A stretch of 64,000 nucleotides of DNA from Phymatolithon calcareum (taxonomy: Eukaryota > Rhodophyta > Florideophyceae > Hapalidiales): the NCBI GenBank assembly GCA_977006965.1, contig OZ345360.1, forward strand, positions 930,001 through 994,000. The letters are read 5' to 3'. The notes beneath the pieces are model-generated. The model did no database searches, was not told the DNA's origin, and saw only the letters and a program-made list of their open reading frames with translations. This document shows positions 51,309 through 60,183 of this stretch, piece after piece. The position numbers and the translations under genes are program-made. Positions within the stretch are counted from its first letter, which is position 1. Every line of letters starts with the position of its first letter.

Positions 51309-52090
51309 CGCGGGCGGAAAAGCGGCAGACGTGAAGTTCTTCTAGTCAGAACGCGCCTTGGGATGCTCTGGCGGAATGATAGAGATTACACTGTCACGGG
51401 CGATGCATCCCCGTGAAGAGAGAAGAACTCCATTGCTCCAGCACGCGAATGCATCCGGCTCCAGTGGATCAGAAGTATGATTTTATAGGAATGCTATTGT
51501 GTAATACAGCGCAGCAATGAGACAAGCTGCTGTAGCGGAAAGTAGTCTACAATGTATGGTTCTGGTTTATGGTAGTATCTGGGGCCACTGGCGTGGGCGA
51601 AAGAGGCAAAGAACGATCGCTGGTCTTCAGAATTTATTCCCCGGAATACAGTCAGGGATCGTCCTAATTCAATTTTATTGCAATTTTCTATTTATTGTAC
51701 GGAAGTTTAGCTATTGCAATGCTAATTGGAGTTGTGCCGTTTCTTTTTAGCTAGCAATGACCTCTAGGTTAAGCTGGTAAACTATGTTGCGCCTAATATA
51801 GCTCGCAGAATCCTAATTGCAATTGGTATTACCAGAAGGACCTCAATTGCAATTTCTATTGCTTGCGAGAAATTTTATTGCTATTGAATGCCTCATTGCT
51901 CCATTGGAAGCCATAGCGAAAAATTGAATTGGAACGAACCCTGAATACAGTACAATTCATTAATCTGCTTATCATGGCCGTACAAAATTAGATGTACAGT
52001 GTCACCGCCGAAAGTGCCAGTGATCCCCGGAGGGAACTGGTGCCCTCGACGATGTAATGATCAGAAAAGTATGTACTACAGAAGTAAAAT
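51309..52090. other. AT-rich region with ATTGCAAT words
   Basis: No gene. Bases about 51665-51945 are enriched in AATTGCAATT/TATTGCAAT words in both orientations, unlike the flanks. TACAGTA occurs at about 51948. Confidence 0.5.
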
Positions 52091-52480
52091 CTACGACGGA
52101 GTGGAACCAGTTCTTGTCAGATGTGGAAGACGTGGGAATCCCAGCAGCTCCTTAAGTCCACAAGTGCGGATATTGGCAGCAGCATTTGCGTCGCGGTCGA
52201 TCTTCTTCACTGTACAAGTCCCGTCCAAGTCTGTCCGGTTGTTTATGCAACGGAACACTCTTGAACCTTTGTCTTGTTTCCGCCGAAAGCCGCAAGAGCG
52301 ACAACATAAAGATGTTCCGCACTCGTCCGTGTGAACGACAGGAGCCAGCAAGCGCAAGAGGAGCTGTAGAGGACATGGGTCTTTCCACGCGCCACCCGCA
52401 ACTCCTCGAGCTCTTGTCCGAACGCGATTCTTGTCGCCATGTTGTGCACATTTCTCTGCCGCGCACGAAGAAGTGTAAAT
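52091..52480 (-). pseudogene. Fanzor/TnpB-like nuclease remnant (C-terminal zinc ribbon and RuvC end)
   Basis: The 3' end of a TnpB/Fanzor-type RNA-guided nuclease gene. The minus strand encodes HTDECGTSLCCRSCGF, then a 26-residue spacer with RVFRCINN.. TC, then KKIDRDANAAANIRTCG: the DE.xTS-CxxC zinc ribbon followed by the RuvC-III aspartate (DRDxNAA) seen in TnpB and eukaryotic Fanzor proteins. About 30 residues follow to the stop at 52091. Upstream the homology moves into another frame (TRIAFGQELEELRVARGK, frame of 52243-52794), suggesting a frameshift, and the N-terminal two thirds are missing. It lies in a cluster of other element remnants. An IS605-like origin without Fanzor status is the alternative. 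Confidence 0.6.
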
Positions 52481-52537
52481 CTTCGTCGCTGCCTGTCTTC
52501 CGACATGAGCTCTACGCAAGAGTTCTTTGCCCACCTG

Positions 52538-52625
52538 TGGTACAGTGGTAAAACTGCCTCCGCGCACCTGTGCGCATATTTCGGTATGATACAGGCAGGA
52601 ATGTTGAGGTCGCCGGTTCGAGTCC
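52538..52625 (+). repeat. tRNA-like A-box/B-box pair, possible SINE or tRNA relic
   Basis: TGGTACAGTGG (52538-52548) fits the RNA polymerase III A box, and GGTTCGAGTCC (52615-52625) is a perfect B box. Their spacing, 77 bases start to start, is wider than in an intronless tRNA. The acceptor strands do not pair and the D stem is imperfect, so it is not a functional tRNA as read. Antisense translation gives TGLEPATS, a string often produced by tRNA-derived repeats. Confidence 0.4.
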
Positions 52626-52762
52626 TGTCACAAGCAAGAATTGAATTAACGTTTCGCAAAGGGCACACGGATGTCGCCGTGGAGTGGTGTGCAGCAGTAC
52701 TAGCGCGAAGCAGATACGCGAGTACCTGGAATGGATCCATATCAGGAACATTTAGAGGACCC

Positions 52763-54734
52763 CTAGTGTCTAGTTTACTGAAATTTTCCCTCAATTGAGG
52801 GTATGAGATTCATAAAAATTTTGCAAACGAAAGCTCTCCAATATCAGGCTCTTCGACAGCGTTAAGCTTATGGATAGCAACAACGCGCTTCGTGAAACAG
52901 TCTCAACCAAATGAATGCGACAGATGCATGTTTCGCCACCACAAAGCTTGCTACATGATGAACATATGGCAGTCGTTTTCCTCACTTTTCAAACTTTGCG
53001 GTTGATTTGCGCGGCAAATTTAATTGTCATGGCATTCGAATTCTTCGTTTTCTTCTCGGTGGGTTTGAAGTGGGTTCGAGCACCGCTCTATAACGTAAAT
53101 ATACGATCCGAATTGATTGAATGCTGACGAGTAGTACTGGAGTTAAATGCAGAATCGATGAATTGCTGGATCAGTACTTCATGTTATCTTTGCTGAATCA
53201 CGCGCTGCTGACACTCTGGATGAGCTTCAGAGATTAGAAGCAAATTATCAACCAAGAAAGTTGCTGGAACGAATGTGTTCATACGAAACGACCATTGGAG
53301 CAGTGGGTTCGTCGTTCGACGCCGAAACATTCTCGGCGGTCTGAGCTTTTGAGGAGATAGAACACTTGCGAATCCAATGCGTACACCATATTCGCTAGTT
53401 TGCAGACAGAAGGAGCTTCCTCGATGCGCTGACGGCGCAACGATGGATGTATGGGGAGACGACAAGCTGTCGGATACTATGGGAAGGCTGATTGATGATA
53501 TGATCACTTGCAAAGCAATTTGGATCCCAAGCTGCTGTGGGATCCCTGGGAACGAAAAAAACGGACGACCTTGCACGAAGAGGCATTGCGGAGTCAACTC
53601 TGGTGACGCATCAAAATATACCCTTAACCATAGAATCTGCGCGGTCGACTGTCAATCGGCACCAGTCGACAAAGCTTAGTAGTATGCAGTTGTTACCCTC
53701 AGAGCGCAATATAAGCCGCAGGCTTGCTGAAACTGCTCTCAATCAACTTGCCGCACTATGTTGCTTGCTGGTAACAGTTTTTCAAGATGTTCCCGTTGAA
53801 TACGACCCTATATGCAAGACCTGCTCTGTGGGAACCAAGGAGACCGTGGAGCATCAACTCCTACGCTGTAGTGGACGGAATCTATCAAGGCGCAAGAGCA
53901 TTGGTAGAGTTGTCACCAAAACGGTGGAGGAAATATGCAATGAGAAACGGGTCGAAGTACTCAAGTTCGTGAACAATGAGAGGCTGTTTGAAAACATCCG
54001 AAAAATCTTAGAGGGCGTAGCGAATAGAGCCCCCAAAAGGGCGCCCAGTGCTTCTGAGGTCTGCGCTGCAGCTTGGTTGGTCAACTGTTTAGCTTTTCGT
54101 TGCGAATGGAGCAGGAAAATTGGCGTTTTCTGATGAAGTTTGGCGAGTACGAGTACTGTAAGCAGGACTTGGCAATGCTACGCTTTTCCAGTGCGGGCTC
54201 GGCCCAAGGTGCCGAGCGGGCTGAAGCACCATCAGCAAGCTTTTATGAATTGAGGCTAACAATCTTGAGGGTTTCAATCTTAATCTTCTTCACTGGGTGC
54301 TGAATTAGGACCCAATTTACGCGCAGTGACGTGTTTACGAGACCACCGATTTCTCTTCCATTACATCCTGAGCCGTACCAATCACATCTATTGACTTGTA
54401 AATGGCTGCCTATAGTCTACAACATTCTTCTCGACTAAGCGCCTTCGTTTCTTTGGCATGTTTGGCTGCACCGACCAGTAGACGGGAGTCTTTTTTTGCG
54501 GCACAGCATGTCTGATTCTTAAGAGTAGACAGCACATTTTCGTTCTTAACTCAGCACGATGTGATTTTCAGGTAGTATTTCCGCTACTCCTCACACAGAA
54601 GACAAGCCCGGCCTTTTGAATCTGGCGCGAGCGAGCTGTTTAGCCTTCGTTTTATAGATTTTTTCGAGCTTTGAAATCGCCCCTCAATTGAGGGATTTAC
54701 ACTCAATTGAGGTGGTTCGTAAACTTGACACTAG
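52763..54734. mobile_element. About 2-kb element bounded by imperfect terminal inverted repeats
   Basis: The left end (52763) reads CTAGTGTCTAGTTTAC, and the right end (54734) on the other strand reads CTAGTGTCAAGTTTAC. Both continue to a CCTCAATTGAG motif at similar distance (with an extra copy on the right). If TA is the duplicated target, the repeats begin GTGTCWAGTTTAC, a Tc1/mariner-like arrangement. No transposase is recognised inside; instead the interior holds a retrotransposon fragment, so it is a decayed or nested element. Two solo ends of related elements are the alternative. Confidence 0.5.
53377..54133 (+). pseudogene. Non-LTR retrotransposon 3' remnant (RNase H end plus zinc knuckle)
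   Basis: Two overlapping plus-strand frames together give the C-terminus of a LINE-type polyprotein. Frame 1 (53377-53679) carries CKAIWIPSCCGIPGNEK, the end of an RNase H domain (W.PSHxGIxGNE). Frame 2 (53537-54133) continues TDDLARRGIAESTLV and ends with CKTCSVGTKETVEHQLLRC, the C-x2-C..H-x4-C zinc motif found near the end of Jockey/I/R1-type elements. The switch falls in a run of A at about 53557-53563, consistent with a single-base frameshift. The usual His of PSH is Cys. Reverse transcriptase and endonuclease are absent. The element is dead. Confidence 0.7.
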
Positions 54735-54778
54735 ATGTTGAATAATGTACACTTTGTGTAATTCGAATAATCTGCAAT

Positions 54779-54796
54779 AAACAAACAAACAAACAA
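54779..54796 (+). repeat. (CAAA)n microsatellite, possible retrotransposon tail
   Basis: Four tandem AAAC/CAAA units. Such short A-rich tails often end non-LTR retrotransposons, and this one lies downstream of the LINE remnant. However, it is 45 bases beyond the right terminal inverted repeat. Confidence 0.6.
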
Positions 54797-56262
54797 GAGT
54801 TCTTTCAAACCATCCAGTAGAAAGTACAATATTCGCAATTGTTTAGAAGCCTGCGTACGTCCATAGGTTTTTAATAGCTCGTCCAATAGAATGTTAAATA
54901 AATGTGTTAGCGCTGTGCGACGTGAGTATAAAGTACGCCATGTGCCAACACAAGTGAAGTAGGGACCACCTTAGGGTCGCGAAAGGTGATCAGTCGATCC
55001 TTCGCGAATCGTTTTTGTGGAGTCGCGCGTGTACAAGGAGGGCGATAATTACACGACCACTGACTTTCTCTTGTTTTCCTTGGAAAGACGGTAGTTGTGC
55101 TGATCCTGGGTGTGATACACGAACTGAAGATGTATTCTTCAGTCTTTTGAGCTACGATTGCATATGAGCGAAATGAAACTGCGCCCATATAGTTGTTTTT
55201 GAGTGTGCACTGCACTAGTTTTCCGGTACAATTTGTCTGAAGTGTATTTTGCACTACTGAGTATCAGTTGTCCTAAATATGAAATGCGGATAAACCTCGT
55301 GCACATTACATACTCTGGTGACATGAGGGAGGGGTCGGATCTCATAATGGGTTGTGTACTCGTGCAAGTGGTGCCCCTGGCGTTTTGTGCCCGAGCTGCA
55401 ACCGCCACCAAGCAGCCGTTAGCTGAGTCAGGACAGAGGGCGAAGAGTGGAACGTCTAACGGACTGGCCGGCAGATTCTGACGACTGAGCTTTTGGAAGT
55501 TTAGAAAGGCGTAACGTGTAGGGGAACGAAGTACATTGTTAGTGGAAGGCCTGTGTCTACCTGTTCTAAGACGCATCCCTAATCAAGGCTGCTGACACTA
55601 TGCAATGCAGCAGTCCTGATGGGTCTCTCAGCTCGGTAGAACGACCGTAAATTGACATTCTGCAGCCGATGCTCTGAGTTACGGGTTGGCTATCCGGGCT
55701 GTAGGAAATGTATTGTCTGTGCCAGCCGAAGTTACGCTGTTAATCTTCTCCAGAGGTCATACTAGATTAACGAAAGAATTTCTACCTTTTCTCTTTGTTC
55801 GCTTTGATCCCTTTCCTTGGTTCAGAAGCAGTCGAATATGGGTTGCCGGCATGCGGAAATTACATGATGTCATGCAACTTAAAAGTATAAACACCCTTTG
55901 TTCTTTCATCGAGCATTTCTTCAAAGATGAATTTCTAGCATTTCCAAGACTCAACTGAGACTATCAGTGCTACAAGTTCCTCTATTCCTATATTCCTGAG
56001 CGAACCGGAAGCGCGCACACGGCACCTTCGACTCGTCTGGCGAACGACAATTGAGTTCATGCAGAAACTGTAAGGCGAGAGCTTACAGATCCCCTTGAAG
56101 GCCATAGAGCGGGGTGTTTTGGTTGACGTGTACCTCACACGAAATCTTCTCACCAATTAACGTGAATCCGATTTTCTTCGGTCGAAACTAGCGGCAAACT
56201 ACTTCAATTCTCTGTCCGCTTGATCCTGGCATCTCTCTTCCCCAGAGACTGGCGTCGACAAG
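54797..56262. other. Intergenic gap upstream of HAD phosphatase
   Basis: 1.47 kb. I see no gene. Frames at 55139-55576 and 55686-55958 have no recognisable content. The last few hundred bases should contain the promoter of the HAD gene. Confidence 0.35.
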
Positions 56263-57624
56263 ATGCACACCCTTTCGCTTGCTGCGTTTGCAACGTCTGC
56301 ACATGTTGCATTGCGTCGCGCTCCGCTTCCTCATGTGTGCTACAGGTCGCGATCGCCTTGGAATGTCGCCGTCCGCGCGTGCGCAGCGCGACCAGTTTCA
56401 CCAGTTGTGTCGCACGTGAGTGAATTCCCCGAGAAGGAGCGACGGATTCGTCTGGTTGCATGCGACATGGTGCGTGCTTCCCGGTTTATACTGTATCTCA
56501 ATTACACTTTACAATTGGAGCAAGCGTGCTCCCAGTGAGTGCATATATCTGACCGTGAGTTGCATTCGTGCGAATAATGCACAGGATGGCACAATTTTGG
56601 ACAGTTCGTCATCAATTTCGGCCCAGAACATTGCGACCGTGAAGCGCCTATTGCTTGAAACAGATGTCGGATTCGTGCCAGCAACAGGGAAGAGTCGCGT
56701 TGGTGCATTGAAAGCCATGAGCGAATTGGGCGCCTTTCTGCGCGAACGACACCCACTGGGCGTACCCGGCGTTTTTCTGCAGGGCCTTATCGTGTACGGC
56801 GCGAAGGGAAACGTTGTGTATGAGCATGGCATTGATGACGCTCTTGCGAAGAGTGTCGCGGACATTGCTGAACGTCTCGGTCTTGCGCTCATTGCGTATA
56901 GCGGGGATGATATCGTCTGTGCCAAACAGGATAGCTATACCGATTTGCTTCCGGTTTACCATGTAAGTAGTACATTGCACCGTTGTGATGCTGGTAGGAA
57001 AAAGCGCTGGATGAGAGAATGACTGACGAGATGAGCTGGCGATGGCGGCGACGGAACAAACAGGAACCGAAGCCTCGAGTGGTTGGTGACTGGGAGAATG
57101 TCATTGGCGCACAGACGTTGAACAAGTTCATCTTCATGGCGGAACCGAGACGTATAGACGAAATCCGACCGTTGGTACAGGAAGAACTTCAAGGACGCGC
57201 CGTGCTTACGCAGGCGCAAGGTAACATGCTTGAGGTGTTGCCGTTGGGATCGTCGAAAGGCGACGGGGTTCTACGACTGCTGGAGAGTATGGCCATATGG
57301 AGAGATGACGTCATGGCAATCGGGGATGCTGAAAACGTGAGTTACACCATAATTTAATTGGGGGTTCCCCATCCGCATTTGCAGTCTCACGTGTACAGTT
57401 GGGGCGAAGACTGACCGTTTAATTTTTTTCTGTACGTTTTGTCATTTGCCTCGTCCGGGGCATAGGATCTGGAAATGCTGAAGATGGTGGGGCTTTCATG
57501 CGCGGTGTCGAACGCACTTCCATCTGTCAAGCATACTGCAAAGGTAACTGATTTACCGAGTAACGATGAAAGCGGAGTTGCAGCGGCTATAGATCGATTC
57601 ATTCTCGGACCGAAGTTTGGGTAG
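56263..57624 (+). CDS. Plastid-targeted Cof-type HAD phosphatase, four exons
   Basis: CDS = join(56263..56469, 56585..56962, 57064..57336, 57466..57624), 338 residues; all three introns (115, 101, 129 bp) are GT-AG and phase 0. Exon 1 encodes a basic Ala/Ser/Arg-rich leader of about 60 residues (MHTLSLAAFATSAHVALRR) and HAD motif I up to LVACDM. Exon 2 opens with DGTIL, completing DxDGT, and contains FVPATGKS (motif II, TGR-like) and GVFLQGLIVYG. Exon 3 contains NKFIFMAEPRRIDEI, a lysine-bearing GSSKGDGVLRLLE (motif III) and AIGDAEN. Exon 4 adds DLEMLKMVGLSCAVSNA (motif IV, GDxxND). Cof-type enzymes dephosphorylate sugar phosphates or FMN; the substrate here is unknown. Each splice lies in a conserved motif, so the model is well constrained. 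Confidence 0.88.
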
Positions 57625-57885
57625 CGTGTACACGACGCCGAACATAGAGGGGTACTGTAAGGCAAAATGGGACATGGGAATTTTTGATGTTTATAAAATT
57701 GTACCGTTGACGATCTATCTGTCTTGCTCTCGCTCGTCAGGATCTTTCTCTCGCCGGTTCTGGTGTTCGCGTGCGGATGTCATCTGAGTTTCAAATATAA
57801 GCAGGGCTCAGGGGCATCCGTGTCGGGCCTCGAAGGGGTGGGGGAAGGTGTTAGAGTGGAGCAGGGAATGCATGTATACAATAGG

Positions 57886-58335
57886 TCACCGAGTTTTACG
57901 CGGCTTGGACTTCTGCTTCTGCTTCTGTTTTTGCACAGCAAGATCGCGAATGAGCGTACTGGTACACGTCATCGACCTTGGAGACTCAAAAATGCTGTCT
58001 TCCAGATCTTGATTACGTGAGATACGGCTGACGGCATCGCCGACAATGACATGCAGGGCATCGACAAAGTCTACGCGATAGCGCGTGGCGATGGACTGAA
58101 CTTCGCGAGCCATGCGATCAGGAAGACGACAATTGCGGATACGCTTCCAGTTGGAGTGTTCTGGTGCGCGTTTACCAACAAGGGAACTGACCTTTGCCTC
58201 AATTTGACGACGACGGTACTTGAGCTCGTGGTCGACGGTCTCCTTGAGGGTCTTATTAGTGAAGCCCAGGTTGTGTGCTTCTGCCATTTCGACGAGCCAG
58301 GACGCATGGTCTGGGCGGAGGAGGTAGGTAGTCAT
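57886..58335 (-). CDS. Small basic protein of unknown function
   Basis: 149 residues. It starts at an ATG (MTTYLLRPDHASWLVEMAEA), has a helical, charged middle (DHELKYRRRQIEAKVSSLVG, MAREVQSIATRYRVDFVDAL) and ends with a lysine/glutamine tail (KQKQKQKSKPRKTR). No family is recognised. Codon choice looks like that of neighbouring genes, and it converges with the HAD gene over 261 bases. A nucleic-acid-binding role would fit the basic tail but is only a guess. Confidence 0.45.
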   Translation of the reverse strand: MTTYLLRPDHASWLVEMAEAHNLGFTNKTLKETVDHELKYRRRQIEAKVSSLVGKRAPEHSNWKRIRNCRLPDRMAREVQSIATRYRVDFVDALHVIVGDAVSRISRNQDLEDSIFESPRSMTCTSTLIRDLAVQKQKQKQKSKPRKTR

Positions 58336-58975
58336 GTTAGTGATGGGCGATAGATTAAACAGGTGTACTGGGGGTGAAAATGAACGAAATATGCAGAGTT
58401 GGTCGGAGGAAGATCGGAAATGCGTCGTTCGCCCTCCTTGTAACCCTGATTAGCTTTGGAATTCTGGTAGCGTCATGTTGCGGACGCCATGGGCGGCGTA
58501 ATATAGGCCTTGCGGCGGTGCGGCGCCAAAGGAGCGCACAAAAGCGTGCTCATCGAGTACGAAACCAAACGTTTAGCGTGCTTGTAACAAAAACGAAAAT
58601 CAGTACACGATAGGACGGGACGGACAATTAAATTTGCGCCGGATGCTTGGTTTGGCGGAAATATATACAAATAGCGCAATTCCGCCAATGAATGCTGATG
58701 GGGCATCTCGAGATTGCCCGTCTCCAGAGTCGCCGGCTAAAGCGAACAGTCCAACACAGCACTTATGCGAGCCACGGTGATCATAAATGTAAATTTCTCG
58801 CCGCCCGTCCGCCACCAGCACCGAACTTTTCAAACCGTGCCTATTCCCGCCCCTCAGCGCGCCGCCCTGTACGCATGGTGCTCTATTGAGTGCGCCAGTG
58901 CGTGCATGGCCTGTGAGCCGCGCGCAATGCGTTCCGGTCAGCAGGTGTCAAGTGAGAATGCAATTGTTTTGGCCA

Positions 58976-58997
58976 TACTGTACTGTACAGTACAGTA
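58976..58997. repeat. 22-bp palindrome built of TACTGTA/TACAGTA
   Basis: Two overlapping TACTGTA words run into two TACAGTA words, giving a perfect 22-bp palindrome with no spacer. The densest cluster of this heptamer in the window. Confidence 0.9.
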
Positions 58998-59257
58998 AAG
59001 AATTCGAACAAATCAAATCAGATGTTTTCCACCTGTTTCATTACTGGCTTTGTTTTCAGTCCTTTTCAAACACCTTGCCAGTTTGATTTATGATTCTCGC
59101 CGAACCCTTCAACGGGACAGGCCGGTGCCGTGCCCTGCGAGGAGCGCGTTGTGAGCAGGCAGAGGAGAAAAATCTCTTGCCAGTGTCATCTACTTGCCTG
59201 CCTTGAACAACCGAATTTCGTCGATTTTATCCTCACCACAGGTATCCTACTGTAGTC

Positions 59258-59304
59258 GTATATTTTCTGGGAGTCCTGATATTCAGGACTCGCAGAAAAT
59301 ATAC
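59258..59304. repeat. 47-bp near-perfect palindrome
   Basis: Two 22-base arms beginning GTATATTTTCTG with one mismatch and a 3-base centre. TACTGTA and TACAGTA words flank it on the two sides. Confidence 0.9.
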
Positions 59305-59837
59305 AGTACGTCCACAGTACTCGTCTTGGCGCGCTGTAGGTCGCTGATTGCCGCCTTCTGAATTTCATGCTGCAGTTTTACAGTATGATTTCAGCTTTGT
59401 GCACCCCTATGTAACCACTCCAAATTTTCTCCGATATAGAGTTCGGTTGCTAGCCACCTCGATCCTGGATCCGAGTCATCCACTGGAGCGCGCTCGCTCC
59501 TGCAGATCTGCACCCGCAGATCCCACTTCGACGGCAACGGAATTTGCGGTGCAGAGAAGCAGTGCCTGTCTAGCCAACGGGTATGACCGCGAAGGGCCGA
59601 CGGGCATTGGAGCCAGTAAGAGGTATAAACTTGGCAAATCGCTCACACAGTGCAGAAGACCTTTATCCACGCATTAAAGAGATCCACGCATCTTCCGGGT
59701 ACGGCCCCAAAAAATCTAGAGAAAAAAAAGTGTTTTCCGAGCATACCCTATTGTACCCCTCAATACCCCCTGTCCCACGAGTATGACCTTGTTTTTGTGC
59801 ATCCACCTGCATTATAAGAGCCCTGCATACTGCCTGT

Positions 59838-59890
59838 CAGTGCTTCTCCATGCAGTGCTTGTCAGACAAGCACTGCATGGAGAAGCACTG
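59838..59890. repeat. 53-bp perfect palindrome
   Basis: Two perfectly complementary 26-base arms (starting CAGTGCTTCTCCATGCAG) around a single A. Internally repeats CAGTGCTT. Confidence 0.95.
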
Positions 59891-59927
59891 AAAGGATGCA
59901 TGCCATGACTACGCCTATTTCCCACAT

Positions 59928-59972
59928 TGATACTGCTGGGAGGAGCAAATTTTGCTCCTCCCAGCAGTATCA
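59928..59972. repeat. 45-bp perfect palindrome
   Basis: Two 22-base arms (starting TGATACTGCTGGGAGGAGC) around a single T, 37 bases after the 53-bp palindrome. Confidence 0.95.
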
Positions 59973-60183
59973 TACTTTCCTTCCACCGCAGTACAGTATG
60001 ATAAATGGCACACACGAGTCGCAGCGGATTGCCGCGCCGCGCCAAAAATTCACAACCAACCTTCCGTCATAATCATCATCTTGATCAGGAAGTCAGCAAA
60101 ACTCAGATGTTTCACACCTGTAGCCAGTGGCTAGCCACTCAGCTTCAAGTTTATCATGGGGACGACCACAGTTCTAAGACCTG

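Larger units (their letters stand above)
58336..60183. other. 1.8-kb region rich in palindromes
   Basis: No gene is recognised. It contains a 22-bp TACTGTA-type palindrome (58976-58997) and three long palindromes (59258-59304, 59838-59890, 59928-59972). Confidence 0.5.

Noticed and set aside
55630-55720. tRNA-like 5' half (CAGCTCGGTAGAACG)
   Set aside because: No B box follows at tRNA distance and the acceptor stem cannot be closed.
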